64,000 nt of DNA from positions 1 through 64,000 of the forward strand of contig DASZHS010000039.1 in the NCBI GenBank assembly GCA_035937595.1. The letters are read 5' to 3'. Origin of the DNA: Palsa-459 sp035937595 (GTDB taxonomy: Bacteria; Actinomycetota; Acidimicrobiia; Acidimicrobiales; RAAP-2). Made by a program: the position numbers and the translations under genes. Shown piece after piece: positions 41,349 through 58,502 of this stretch. The notes under the pieces are model-generated. The model had not been told where the DNA came from. It saw only the letters and a list, made by a program, of their open reading frames with translations, and made no database searches. Every line of letters starts with the position of its first letter. Positions within the stretch are counted from its first letter, which is position 1.

Positions 41349-41378
41349 ACGCTACACCACCGCGAAACGAGCTCGCCA
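41349..41378 (-). promoter_or_regulatory. Candidate rplC operon promoter TGGCGA-N18-TAGCGT
   Basis: The -35-like TGGCGA (41378-41373) and -10-like TAGCGT (41354-41349) are 18 bases apart. The predicted start near 41342 coincides with the first base of the UUCG hairpin. The -35 match is weak. Confidence 0.4.
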
Positions 41379-41498
41379 GACACGCCGGCCGGAGCCCGGT
41401 CGTGGCCGCCCGCGGTGCCGCCCTCGGTGCCACCCTCGGGCCGCCCCGACGGGGCGTCCAGCCTACCGGTCGTCCGTCGGCGCCTCGCCGCGGACCGG

Positions 41499-41825
41499 CT
41501 AGGTCTGGCGGATCTTGATCTCGATGTCGACGCCCGCCGGCAGGTCGAGGCGCTGGAGCGAGTCCACCGTCTTCGGGGTGTGGTCCACGATGTCCAGCAG
41601 CCGCTTGTGGACGCGCATCTCGAAGTGCTCCCGCGAGTCCTTGTACTTGTGCGGCGAGCGGATCACCGTGTAGCGGTGCCGCTCGGTCGGGAGCGGCACC
41701 GGGCCCTGGACGCGGGCGTTCGTGCGCTGGACCGTCTGGACGATCTTCGCCGTGGACTGGTCGAGGATCTCGTGGTCGTAGGCCTTGAGCCTGATCCGGA
41801 TCTTCTGTCGGGAGCTCTCGGCCAT
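41499..41825 (-). CDS. rpsJ: 30S ribosomal protein S10
   Basis: A 108-residue protein that also pairs with NusB in antitermination. KIRIRLKAYDHEILDQSTAK, then RVQGPVPLPTERHRYTVIRS and SREHFEMRVHKRLLDI are canonical. It lies only five bases after tuf, so it is transcribed with the str genes and is cut off from rplC by a long structured gap, unlike the usual S10 layout. Confidence 0.97.
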   Translation of the reverse strand: MAESSRQKIRIRLKAYDHEILDQSTAKIVQTVQRTNARVQGPVPLPTERHRYTVIRSPHKYKDSREHFEMRVHKRLLDIVDHTPKTVDSLQRLDLPAGVDIEIKIRQT

Positions 41826-41830
41826 CCGCG

Positions 41831-43018
<1,188 letters not shown>

Positions 43019-43044
43019 GTCGAAGAACTTCTCCTGGTATTGGT

Positions 43045-43064
43045 GGCGGGACCTCCGTCCCGCC
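43045..43064 (-). repeat. Hairpin in the fusA-tuf spacer
   Basis: GGCGGGA (43045-43051) pairs with TCCCGCC (43058-43064) around a six-base loop, about 27 bases before the tuf start. It may stabilise or tune tuf mRNA. It has no T-run. Confidence 0.5.
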
Positions 43065-43120
43065 GTCGTCTGCCGACCTCCCCCATCCGGGTCGGGCCGA
43101 TGATCACGTGGTCCCCGCCG

Positions 43121-45214
<2,094 letters not shown>

Positions 45215-45223
45215 CGTCGGTCC

Positions 45224-45694
45224 CTACCAGCGGTAGTGCGCGAAGGCCTTGTTGGACTCGGCCATCTTGTGCATGTCCTCGCGGCGCTTGGCGGCGGCCC
45301 CGATGCCGTTGGACGCGTCGAGGATCTCGTTGGCGAGGCGGTCGGCCATCGTCTTTTCGCGCCGTGCCTTGGCGTAGCCCGTGAGCCAGCGGATCGCGAG
45401 CGTGGTGGCGCGCCGCGGGCGGACGTCGACCGGCACCTGGTAGGTCGCGCCGCCGACGCGGCGCGAACGCACCTCGAGCTCGGGGCGGACGTTGTCGACC
45501 GCGCGCTTCAGCACCGAGACGGGGTCCGACTCGGTCTTCTCGGCGACCTGGGTCAGCGCGCCGTAGACGATGCGCTCGGCCACGGTGCGCTTGCCACGCT
45601 GGAGCACCTTGTTGATCACCTGGGTCACGAGCACGGAGCGGTAGACGGGGTCCGGCATCAGCTCGCGGCGCTGGGCGGGGCCGTTGCGGGGCAC
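45224..45694 (-). CDS. rpsG: 30S ribosomal protein S7
   Basis: A 156-residue head-assembly protein. PDPVYRSVLVTQVINKVLQR and VRSRRVGGATYQVPVDVRPR are diagnostic, ending AESNKAFAHYRW. The GTG start overlaps the rpsL TAG by one base (TAGTG). The length equals the common bacterial form. S7 often represses str mRNA in enterics; no matching site could be judged here. Confidence 0.97.
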   Translation of the reverse strand: MPRNGPAQRRELMPDPVYRSVLVTQVINKVLQRGKRTVAERIVYGALTQVAEKTESDPVSVLKRAVDNVRPELEVRSRRVGGATYQVPVDVRPRRATTLAIRWLTGYAKARREKTMADRLANEILDASNGIGAAAKRREDMHKMAESNKAFAHYRW

Positions 45695-46065
45695 TAGGAC
45701 TCCTTCTTCGCGCCGTAGCGGCTGCGCGCCTGCTTGCGGTCGCGGACCCCCGAGGTGTCGAGGGCGCCGCGGATGATCTTGTAGCGCACGCCGGGCAGGT
45801 CGCGGACGCGGCCGCCGCGGACGAGCACGATCGAGTGCTCCTGGAGGTTGTGCCCGACGCCCGGGATGTACGCGGTGATCTCAACGCCGCTCGTGAGCCG
45901 GACGCGGGCGACCTTGCGCAGCGCGGAGTTCGGCTTCTTGGGCGTGACCGTGTGGACCCGGGTGCAGACGCCCCGTCGCTGCGGGGCGCCCTTGAGGGCC
46001 GGGGTCTTGGTCTTGGACGTCTTGGCCTGCCGTCCGGTCCGGACGAGCTGGGCGATCGTGGGCAC
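45694..46065 (-). CDS. rpsL: 30S ribosomal protein S12
   Basis: A 123-residue decoding-centre protein. It starts PTIAQLVRTGRQAKTSKTKT. TPKKPNSALRKVARVRL carries the lysine equivalent to the common streptomycin-resistance position (KKPNS), and IPGVGHNLQEHSIVLVRGG follows, so the sequence is wild-type in these motifs. GTG 46065 has a GAGAGG site. It heads the str gene string behind its own predicted promoter. Confidence 0.97.
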   Translation of the reverse strand: MPTIAQLVRTGRQAKTSKTKTPALKGAPQRRGVCTRVHTVTPKKPNSALRKVARVRLTSGVEITAYIPGVGHNLQEHSIVLVRGGRVRDLPGVRYKIIRGALDTSGVRDRKQARSRYGAKKES

Positions 46066-46092
46066 GCGCTACCTCTCGGGTGGAGCAAGGGT

Positions 46093-46115
46093 CGCGCGGC
46101 GGACTCCGCCGCGCG
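46093..46115 (-). repeat. 10-bp hairpin in the rpsL leader
   Basis: CGCGCGGCGG (46093-46102) pairs with CCGCCGCGCG (46106-46115) around ACT. It starts immediately after the predicted transcription start near 46116. It could end readthrough from rpoC or stabilise the rpsL transcript. Confidence 0.6.
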
Positions 46116-46123
46116 GCCCATGA

Positions 46124-46153
46124 ATGCTAGGCGTCTGCGCGGCCGATCGTCCA
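46124..46153 (-). promoter_or_regulatory. rpsL (str) promoter TGGACG-N18-TAGCAT
   Basis: The -35 TGGACG (46153-46148) matches four of six consensus bases. The -10 TAGCAT (46129-46124) follows after 18 bases. It lies between rpoC and rpsL and would give a leader of about 50 bases. Confidence 0.55.
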
Positions 46154-46169
46154 GCCGCCCCGGCGCGCG

Positions 46170-53755
<7,586 letters not shown>

Positions 53756-53962
53756 CGGCCTTCTCCTCTGTCTGTGGTGTCGGGCGGGACGTGTCGAAGG
53801 GGCTCAAGCGAGGAAGCCGGGCACGCGGACGTGACGAGACCAGCCACAGGGGCGTGACTGGACAGACGCTGGGAGCACGGCAAGGCGGATGCTACCTGCC
53901 GGGACGGGCTGATACAACCCCTCCCGGTCTCGGGGCCTCGAGCCCCGTCCGTGCTGGACGGC

Positions 53963-53991
53963 ACCCTAGAGATCCCCGGGACCTAGGTCAA
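53963..53991 (-). promoter_or_regulatory. rpoB promoter TTGACC-N17-TAGGGT
   Basis: On the minus strand TTGACC (53991-53986) and TAGGGT (53968-53963) are exactly 17 bases apart, the best sigma-70-type promoter in the window. Transcription would begin near 53955, giving a leader of about 200 bases before the TTG start. Confidence 0.75.
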
Positions 53992-54003
53992 GCACCTCGC
54001 CGC

Positions 54004-54021
54004 CCGGCCGCCCCCGGCCGG
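54004..54021 (-). terminator. GC-rich hairpin after rplL (attenuator candidate)
   Basis: CCGGCCG (54004-54010) pairs with CGGCCGG (54015-54021) around CCCC, about 20 bases after the rplL stop and just upstream of the rpoB promoter. Without a T-run it is probably a partial terminator or RNA-processing site between rplL and rpoB. Confidence 0.45.
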
Positions 54022-54040
54022 ACGGGGCCCCCGCGGTCCG

Positions 54041-54430
54041 CTACTTCAGCTCGACGGTGGCGCCGGCGCCCTCGAGGGCGGCCTTCGCCTTCTCGGCGTC
54101 GTCCTTCGAGACCTTCTCGAGGACGGGCTTCGGCGCGCTGTCCACCAGGTCCTTGGCCTCCTTGAGGCCCAGGCTCGTGAGCGAGCGCACCTCCTTGATC
54201 ACCTGGATCTTCTTGTCGCCCGCCGCGGTGAGGACGACGTCGAACTCGCTCTTCGCCTCCTCCTCGGCGCCGGCGTCACCGCCCGCCGCCGCGGGCGCGG
54301 CCACGGCCACGGGCGCGGCCGCCGTCACGCCGAAGCGCTCCTCGAACTCCTTCAGCAGCTCGCTGAGCTCCAGGACGGACAGCTCCGAGATGCCGTCGAG
54401 GATCTGGCCCTTTGTCAGTGTTCCAGCCAT
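54041..54430 (-). CDS. rplL: 50S ribosomal protein L7/L12
   Basis: A 129-residue stalk protein. The N-terminal dimerisation helices (ILDGISELSVLELSELLKEF) are followed by an Ala-rich hinge and the factor-binding domain EFDVVLTAAGDKKIQVIKEV with GLKEAKDLVDSAPK. ATG 54430 follows the rplJ stop by 37 bases. Together with L10 it forms the multimeric stalk that recruits EF-Tu and EF-G. Confidence 0.98.
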   Translation of the reverse strand: MAGTLTKGQILDGISELSVLELSELLKEFEERFGVTAAAPVAVAAPAAAGGDAGAEEEAKSEFDVVLTAAGDKKIQVIKEVRSLTSLGLKEAKDLVDSAPKPVLEKVSKDDAEKAKAALEGAGATVELK

Positions 54431-54467
54431 GGTCGTGGCCTTCCTTTCTTGCTTGATCGTCTGGGGG

Positions 54468-55292
54468 CTAGGCCCCTGCGGTCTCGTCCTCGCTCGGCGC
54501 GGCGGCCGCGTCCTCCCCGACAGCCGCGTCCTCCCCGGCGGGCGCGACGGTGTCGGCGGCGCTCTCCTCGGGTGCGGCCTCTGCGGCCCCCTCGGCGGGT
54601 GGGGCATCGGCCGGGGCCGCGGCCCCGTCGACGGCGGCCTCAGCGGCGGGCGCCTCGGCGGACCCGTCGGTCCCTTCGGCGCCGGATCCTTCAGGCGCGT
54701 CAGCGGCATCGGCGGTCTCGACCGCCGCCGGCGCCTCGTCCGCCGCCGGCGCCTCGGCCGTCACCGGCGTGCCGCCCCGCGACTCGAGCAGCGCCGAGAG
54801 TCCGTAGGCGAGGCCCTGGGGCAGCGCCACGAGGAGCCCGGCCATCGACCGCATCGGCGCCGCGAGCGCGCCGGCGAACATCGCGAGCAGCACGTCGCGG
54901 CTCGGCAGGTCGGCGAGCGCGCCGAGCTCCGCCGCGTCGAGGAGCGCGCCGTCGAGCACGCCGCCTTTGACCACGAGGGAGGGGGCGGCCCTCGCGAAGT
55001 CCCGCAGCGCCTTGGCCACCGCGCTCACGTCGCCGCGGACGAAGGCGATCGCCGTCGGGCCCTCGAGCAGGTCCGTCAACGGCGCGTGGGCGCTGCCCTC
55101 CACGGCCCGCCGCACCAGGGTGTTCTTGAAGACCTTGTAGTCGCCGCCGACGGCGCGCAGGGCGCGGCGCAGGCTGGCCATCTCGGCGACGGTGAGACCC
55201 CGGTACTCGGTGACGACCGCCCCGTCCGCGTCGTCGAGCCTCGCGCGGACGGCCTCAACGACCGCGACCTTGCCCTCTCTGATCGTGTCCAT
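54468..55292 (-). CDS. rplJ: 50S ribosomal protein L10 with ~100-residue Ala/Glu-rich tail
   Basis: The stalk-base core spans residues 1-172: VTEYRGLTVAEMASLRRALR, then FKNTLVRRAVEG, and the L12-binding helix near LLVALPQGLAYGLSALLESR. Usual L10 length is 165-180. Here residues ~174-274 form a tail built from Ala, Glu, Asp, Pro and Gly (AEAPAADEAPAAVETADAAD) with almost no basic residues. It lies where L12 dimers attach and may lengthen or crowd the stalk. ATG 55292 has a GGAGG site. Confidence 0.96.
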   Translation of the reverse strand: MDTIREGKVAVVEAVRARLDDADGAVVTEYRGLTVAEMASLRRALRAVGGDYKVFKNTLVRRAVEGSAHAPLTDLLEGPTAIAFVRGDVSAVAKALRDFARAAPSLVVKGGVLDGALLDAAELGALADLPSRDVLLAMFAGALAAPMRSMAGLLVALPQGLAYGLSALLESRGGTPVTAEAPAADEAPAAVETADAADAPEGSGAEGTDGSAEAPAAEAAVDGAAAPADAPPAEGAAEAAPEESAADTVAPAGEDAAVGEDAAAAPSEDETAGA

Positions 55293-55480
55293 CGGTCCTC
55301 CGCCGGGAGTCCTGCCCGGTCAGGGCCGAAGGCGTCCGGCGCAGGAGGAGCCCTCCCGCGGCCACCTCGTCAGGCGGGCCGACTGGCCCTTTGAGCGGCG
55401 AACCGCACCGGATGTCTTCGGCGTCGTTGCGTGTGTGGTCGCGACCGGGGCCGCGAACCGTGCGACCCTAGTCCACGCGG
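55293..55480 (-). promoter_or_regulatory. L10-type leader of rplJ-rplL
   Basis: A 188-base untranslated leader between rplA and rplJ, with GC-rich complementary segments. Many bacteria bind the L10-L12 complex to such a leader for autogenous control. I cannot confirm the kink-turn by eye. The -10 TAGGGT lies at its upstream edge. Confidence 0.45.
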
Positions 55481-55494
55481 TCAGGCGGTGGCCA
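55465..55494 (-). promoter_or_regulatory. rplJ promoter TGGCCA-N18-TAGGGT
   Basis: TAGGGT (55470-55465) is preceded after 18 bases by TGGCCA (55494-55489), which lies within the last rplA codons. It would separate rplJ-rplL transcription from the secE-nusG-rplK-rplA unit. Confidence 0.5.
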
Positions 55495-56197
55495 GCGCCT
55501 CGTCGACCTCGCGCGCGCGCAGCGGGTCGATGCGCACCCCTGGGCCCATCGTCGAGGACACCGTGACCGAGACGAGGTACCGGCCCTTGGCCGACGACGG
55601 CTTCACCCGGGCGAGCTCCTCCACGACTGCGTGGACGTTGCGGATGAGGTCGGCGCGATCGAAGGAGACCTTGCCCACCCGGAGGTGGACGTTGCCGACC
55701 TTGTCGGTGCGGTACTCGACGCGGCCCGCCTTGAACTCGCGGACGGCCTTGCCGACCTCGGTCGTCACCGTGCCGGTCTTCGGGTTCGGCATGAGGCCGC
55801 GGGGCCCGAGCACCCGGCCCAGCGTCCCGACCTGTCCCATGAGGTCAGGGGTCGCGATCGCCACGTCGAAGTCCAAGAAGCCACCCCGGATCTTGGCCAC
55901 GAGGTCGTCCGCGCCGACCTCGTTGGCCCCGGCCTCCCTCGCCTCGACGGCCGCCTCGCCCGCCGCGAAGGCGATGACACGGACGGAAGTCCCCGTGCCC
56001 GCAGGCAAAGAGAGGGTGCCGCGGACGATCTGGTCCGCCTTGCGGGGGTCGACGCCGAGACGCACCGCCAGCTCGACGGTCTCGTCGAACTTGGCCGACG
56101 CGAGCGCCTTCACCCGGTCGACGGCCTCGCCGACGGCCAGGAGCGCCTCGTGGTCGACCTGCTCGGCGGCCGCCTTGTACCGCTTGGAGTGCTGCAC
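55481..56197 (-). CDS. rplA: 50S ribosomal protein L1
   Basis: A 238-residue L1-stalk protein that helps release deacylated tRNA and represses its own mRNA in many bacteria. KFDETVELAVRLGVDPRKAD, VLGPRGLMPNPKTGTV and KVSFDRADLIRNVHAVVEEL are diagnostic. The GTG start (56197) lies nine bases after rplK. The length is normal. Confidence 0.97.
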   Translation of the reverse strand: MQHSKRYKAAAEQVDHEALLAVGEAVDRVKALASAKFDETVELAVRLGVDPRKADQIVRGTLSLPAGTGTSVRVIAFAAGEAAVEAREAGANEVGADDLVAKIRGGFLDFDVAIATPDLMGQVGTLGRVLGPRGLMPNPKTGTVTTEVGKAVREFKAGRVEYRTDKVGNVHLRVGKVSFDRADLIRNVHAVVEELARVKPSSAKGRYLVSVTVSSTMGPGVRIDPLRAREVDEALATA

Positions 56198-56206
56198 GTG
56201 TGCCCC

Positions 56207-56638
56207 CTACCCCGCGACCGTGATGCCCATGGACCGAGCGGTGCCGGCCACCTGCCGCGTCGCCATCTCGAGGTCGTCGGTGTTGAGGTCGACGAGCTTG
56301 ACCTTCGCGATCTCGGCCACCTGGTCGGCGGTGACCTGGGCGACCGTCTCGCGCCCGGCCAGGCTCGCCCCCTTCGCGACGCCCGCCGCCTGGCGCAGCA
56401 GCACCGGGGTCGGGGGCGTCTTGAGCACGAAGGTGAACGAGCGGTCCTCGTAGATCGAGATCTCGACGGGGATCACCGAGCCGCGCATCGACTCGGTCGC
56501 CGCGTTGTACTGCTTGCAGAACTCCATCGTCTGGATCCCGTGGGGCCCGAGGGCGGTGCCGACCGGCGGCGCGGGGGTTGCGCCCCCGGCGTCCAGCTGG
56601 ATCTTCACCACGGCGATGACCTTCTTCTTCGGGGGCAC
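56207..56638 (-). CDS. rplK: 50S ribosomal protein L11
   Basis: A 143-residue protein of the GTPase-associated centre and target region of thiopeptides. IQLDAGGATPAPPVGTALGP carries the Pro-rich helix of the N-domain, and TVAQVTADQVAEIAKVKLVD with DDLEMATRQVAGTARSMGI forms the RNA-binding C-domain. The GTG start is 11 bases after nusG. No unusual residue is seen at the proline pair. Confidence 0.97.
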   Translation of the reverse strand: MPPKKKVIAVVKIQLDAGGATPAPPVGTALGPHGIQTMEFCKQYNAATESMRGSVIPVEISIYEDRSFTFVLKTPPTPVLLRQAAGVAKGASLAGRETVAQVTADQVAEIAKVKLVDLNTDDLEMATRQVAGTARSMGITVAG

Positions 56639-56649
56639 GTCCGTCCTTC

Positions 56650-57531
56650 CTAGAGCTTCGCGACCTGGCTGAACTCGAGCTCGACGGGCGTCTCGCGCCC
56701 GAAGATGTCGACCAGGACCTTGACCTTGAGCTGGTCCTCGTTGATCTCCGCGATGTGGCCCGGGAAGTCGGCGAAGGGGCCCTCCTTGATGCGCACGGTC
56801 TCGTTCAGCTCGAACTCGTGGGCCGGCCGGGTGCGCTTCGTCGGCGCCTCGACGCCCTCCGCCTTCACGTGCAGGATCGACTCGACCTCACGGCGGCTGA
56901 GCGGCGTCGGCTTGGAGGCCGACCCGACGAACCCCGTGACGCCGGGCGACGAGCGGATCGCGAACCACACGTCGTCCGACGGCGTGCAGCGAACGAGCAG
57001 GTACCCGGGGAACACCTTCTTCGAGACGGTGACCTTCTTGCCGTTCTTGAACTCGACGACGTCCTCCATGGGGACGACGATCTCGTGGATCCGGTCGGCG
57101 AGCTCACGGGCCTTGATGATGTTCTCCAAGTTGCCCTTCACCTTGTTCTCGTAGCCCGAGTAGGTGTGCACGACGTACCAGCGGCCCGGCCGGTCGAAGG
57201 GGCTCTCCGGGCGTTCCTCCTCGTCGTCCTCGTCGTCCTCGTCGAGGAGGTCGGCGTCCTCTGCCTGGTCGTCGTCGAGCTCGACCACATCGACGACCTC
57301 GTCGACAACGGTGCCGTCACGGTCGAGCACGTCGACCTGGTCGATCGCGACGGCGTGCTCGGTGCCGTCGGCGTCGACGGTCTCGATCACCTCGATGGAC
57401 TCTTCGACCTCGCCGACCGGCACGCCCTCGGCGTCGACGAGCTCGGTGGACGTCGAGACCGCCTCGACGAACGCGACGTGCCCCGTCGTGTCCTCGGGAG
57501 TGGTCCCGCCGTGCTCCGGGGCGTCGGTCAT
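56650..57531 (-). CDS. nusG: Transcription termination/antitermination factor NusG with acidic N-terminal extension
   Basis: The NGN domain starts near residue 118 (RWYVVHTYSGYENKVKGNL) and binds the RNA polymerase clamp. VFPGYLLVRC follows, and the C-terminal KOW domain (GPFADFPGHIAEINEDQLKV) contacts Rho or S10. The first ~115 residues are highly acidic, with ELDDDQAEDADLLDEDDEDD just before the NGN. Actinobacterial NusG often has an acidic leader, but this one is long (293 residues against ~180 in E. coli). ATG 57531 overlaps the secE stop (ATGA). Confidence 0.95.
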   Translation of the reverse strand: MTDAPEHGGTTPEDTTGHVAFVEAVSTSTELVDAEGVPVGEVEESIEVIETVDADGTEHAVAIDQVDVLDRDGTVVDEVVDVVELDDDQAEDADLLDEDDEDDEEERPESPFDRPGRWYVVHTYSGYENKVKGNLENIIKARELADRIHEIVVPMEDVVEFKNGKKVTVSKKVFPGYLLVRCTPSDDVWFAIRSSPGVTGFVGSASKPTPLSRREVESILHVKAEGVEAPTKRTRPAHEFELNETVRIKEGPFADFPGHIAEINEDQLKVKVLVDIFGRETPVELEFSQVAKL

Positions 57532-57830
57532 CCCTGATAGAGCCACAGGATCGCCTTTGAGAAGCCGAGGTTGAGCCCGAAGATGAGCGCGATCATGATG
57601 ATCAGCACGGTGCCCACGATCGAGGTGTAGTTGGCGACCTCGGGGCGCGTCGGCCACGCCACCTGCCGCATCTCGTCGCGGACGTCGCGGAAGTACTGGA
57701 CGAACGACGCGCGCGGCTCGCGCTGGCGCCGCTGCGCGGTCTGCTGGGCCGCCTCGCGGCGGGCGACGGGCGCGCCGTCGGGGCCGACCTGGCCCTGGCG
57801 CTGCATCAGTCGCTTGGTCTCGCGGTTCAC
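57528..57830 (-). CDS. secE: Preprotein translocase subunit SecE
   Basis: A 100-residue Sec translocon clamp subunit. A polar N-terminus leads to the conserved amphipathic helix FVQYFRDVRDEMRQVAWPTR and one membrane helix (TVLIIMIALIFGLNLGF). GTG 57830 is chosen for the GGAG site nine bases upstream. It begins 32 bases after the 3' end of tRNA-Trp, so the tRNA probably lies in its 5' leader. Confidence 0.95.
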   Translation of the reverse strand: MNRETKRLMQRQGQVGPDGAPVARREAAQQTAQRRQREPRASFVQYFRDVRDEMRQVAWPTRPEVANYTSIVGTVLIIMIALIFGLNLGFSKAILWLYQG

Positions 57831-57862
57831 GTCGTCTCGCTCCAGATTGAGAAGGTGTCGAG

Positions 57863-57935
57863 CAGGGCAGGAGGGACTCGAACCCCCAACCGCCGGTTTT
57901 GGAGACCGGTGCTCTACCAGTTGAGCTACTGCCCT
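57863..57935 (-). tRNA. tRNA-Trp (anticodon CCA)
   Basis: A 73-base cloverleaf with acceptor AGGGCAG/CTGCCCT, discriminator G, D-arm GCTCAACTGGTAGAGC, anticodon loop CTCCAAA, and T-arm GGGGGTTCGAGTCCCTC. CCA is not encoded. It lies between rpmG and secE on the same strand. Confidence 0.96.
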
Positions 57936-57975
57936 CGGTGTGGCCTCCGGGCGGGCACCCAACGGGCGAGGAGCG

Positions 57976-57981
57976 ATGCTA
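57976..57981 (-). promoter_or_regulatory. -10 element TAGCAT before tRNA-Trp
   Basis: TAGCAT lies 40 bases upstream of the tRNA-Trp 5' end, and the same hexamer serves rpsL. The -35 region is poor (TGAGCG, overlapping the rpmG stop). It may drive tRNA-Trp-secE-nusG-rplK-rplA. Confidence 0.4.
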
Positions 57982-58001
57982 GCACCGCCCACCGGGCTCG
58001 C

Positions 58002-58166
58002 TCAGCGCGTCTCCTTGTGGTTCGTGTGCCGGCGGTCCCATCGGCAGTACTTCTTCATCTCGATGCGCTCGCGGTCGTTGAGCTTGTTCTTCATCGTGAT
58101 GTAGTTGCGGCGCTTGCACTCCTCGCACGCGAGGGTGACCTGCACCCGCTTCTCGTTCTTCGCCAC
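58002..58166 (-). CDS. rpmG: 50S ribosomal protein L33
   Basis: A 54-residue protein with CEECKRRNYITMKNKLNDRE (first CxxC at Cys14 and Cys17). The second pair is reduced: only Cys41 remains in KKYCRWDRRHTNHKETR, where zinc-type L33 proteins have CxxC. His47 or His50 might replace the missing ligand. GTG 58166 is fixed by AAAGGAG. It lies between tRNA-Met and tRNA-Trp, next to secE as in many actinobacteria. Confidence 0.95.
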   Translation of the reverse strand: MAKNEKRVQVTLACEECKRRNYITMKNKLNDRERIEMKKYCRWDRRHTNHKETR

Positions 58167-58199
58167 GTCGGCTCCTTTGTCACAAGCGTAGCGACCCAG

Positions 58200-58273
58200 T
58201 AGCGGCGGCGGGACTCGAACCCGCGACAACACGATTATGAGCCGTGTGCTCTGACCAACTGAGCTACGCCGCC
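58200..58273 (-). tRNA. tRNA-Met (anticodon CAT)
   Basis: A 74-base cloverleaf with acceptor GGCGGCG/CGCCGCT (G-U at the first pair), discriminator A, D-arm GCTCAGTTGGTCAGAGC, anticodon loop CTCATAA and T-loop TTCGAGT. It resembles the elongator form. A lysidine-modified Ile tRNA cannot be fully excluded. Confidence 0.92.
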
Positions 58274-58274
58274 G

Positions 58275-58346
58275 AGCCCTCTGTCAGGATTGAACTGACG
58301 ACCCCCTCCTTACCATGGAGGTGCTCTACCACTGAGCTAAGAGGGC
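58275..58346 (-). tRNA. tRNA-Thr (anticodon GGT)
   Basis: A 72-base cloverleaf with acceptor GCCCTCT/AGAGGGC, D-arm GCTCAGTGGTAGAGC, anticodon stem CCTCC/GGAGG around ATGGTAA, and T-loop TTCAATC. It is one base from tRNA-Met, so the two are surely cotranscribed. Confidence 0.95.
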
Positions 58347-58370
58347 GGGACCGTCGGGTCGCCGGCCGCG

Positions 58371-58376
58371 AGCCTA
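58371..58376 (-). promoter_or_regulatory. -10 element TAGGCT before tRNA-Thr
   Basis: TAGGCT lies 24 bases upstream of the tRNA-Thr 5' end. The same hexamer precedes tRNA-Tyr and the GtrA-like gene. No convincing -35 is seen. Confidence 0.4.
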
Positions 58377-58490
58377 GTGCGTGCCCTCCGCGGGCCCCCT
58401 CGTGCGGAGCGCCCGGGTGCGGTCCCCGTCGCGGGTGGCCGGACCGACGCGGCCCCACGATGCCGGGCCGTCGGGCGGGTGTCCGCCTTC

Positions 58491-58496
58491 TACGCT
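58491..58496 (+). promoter_or_regulatory. -10 element TACGCT, leaderless
   Basis: TACGCT is followed by six bases and GTG 58503, supporting a leaderless transcript for the GNAT gene. The -35 region is not recognisable. Confidence 0.45.
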
Positions 58497-58502
58497 CGCG
58501 CG

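Larger units (their letters stand above)
41185..41498 (-). promoter_or_regulatory. Structured leader of the rplC (S10) operon
   Basis: A 314-base spacer where rpsJ and rplC are normally adjacent. In transcription order it holds a -10-like TAGCGT, a CCGGCC-ttcg-GGCCGG stem-loop (41342-41327), a short CCCC/GGGG stem and a perfect 13-bp hairpin (41255-41226), then the rplC ribosome-binding site. It may be an attenuator, an L4-responsive leader or a 5'-stabilising structure. Confidence 0.5.

Noticed and set aside
43019..43120. A dedicated tuf promoter between fusA and tuf
   Set aside because: No TANNNT with a usable -35 was found; only a hairpin and a ribosome-binding site are present.
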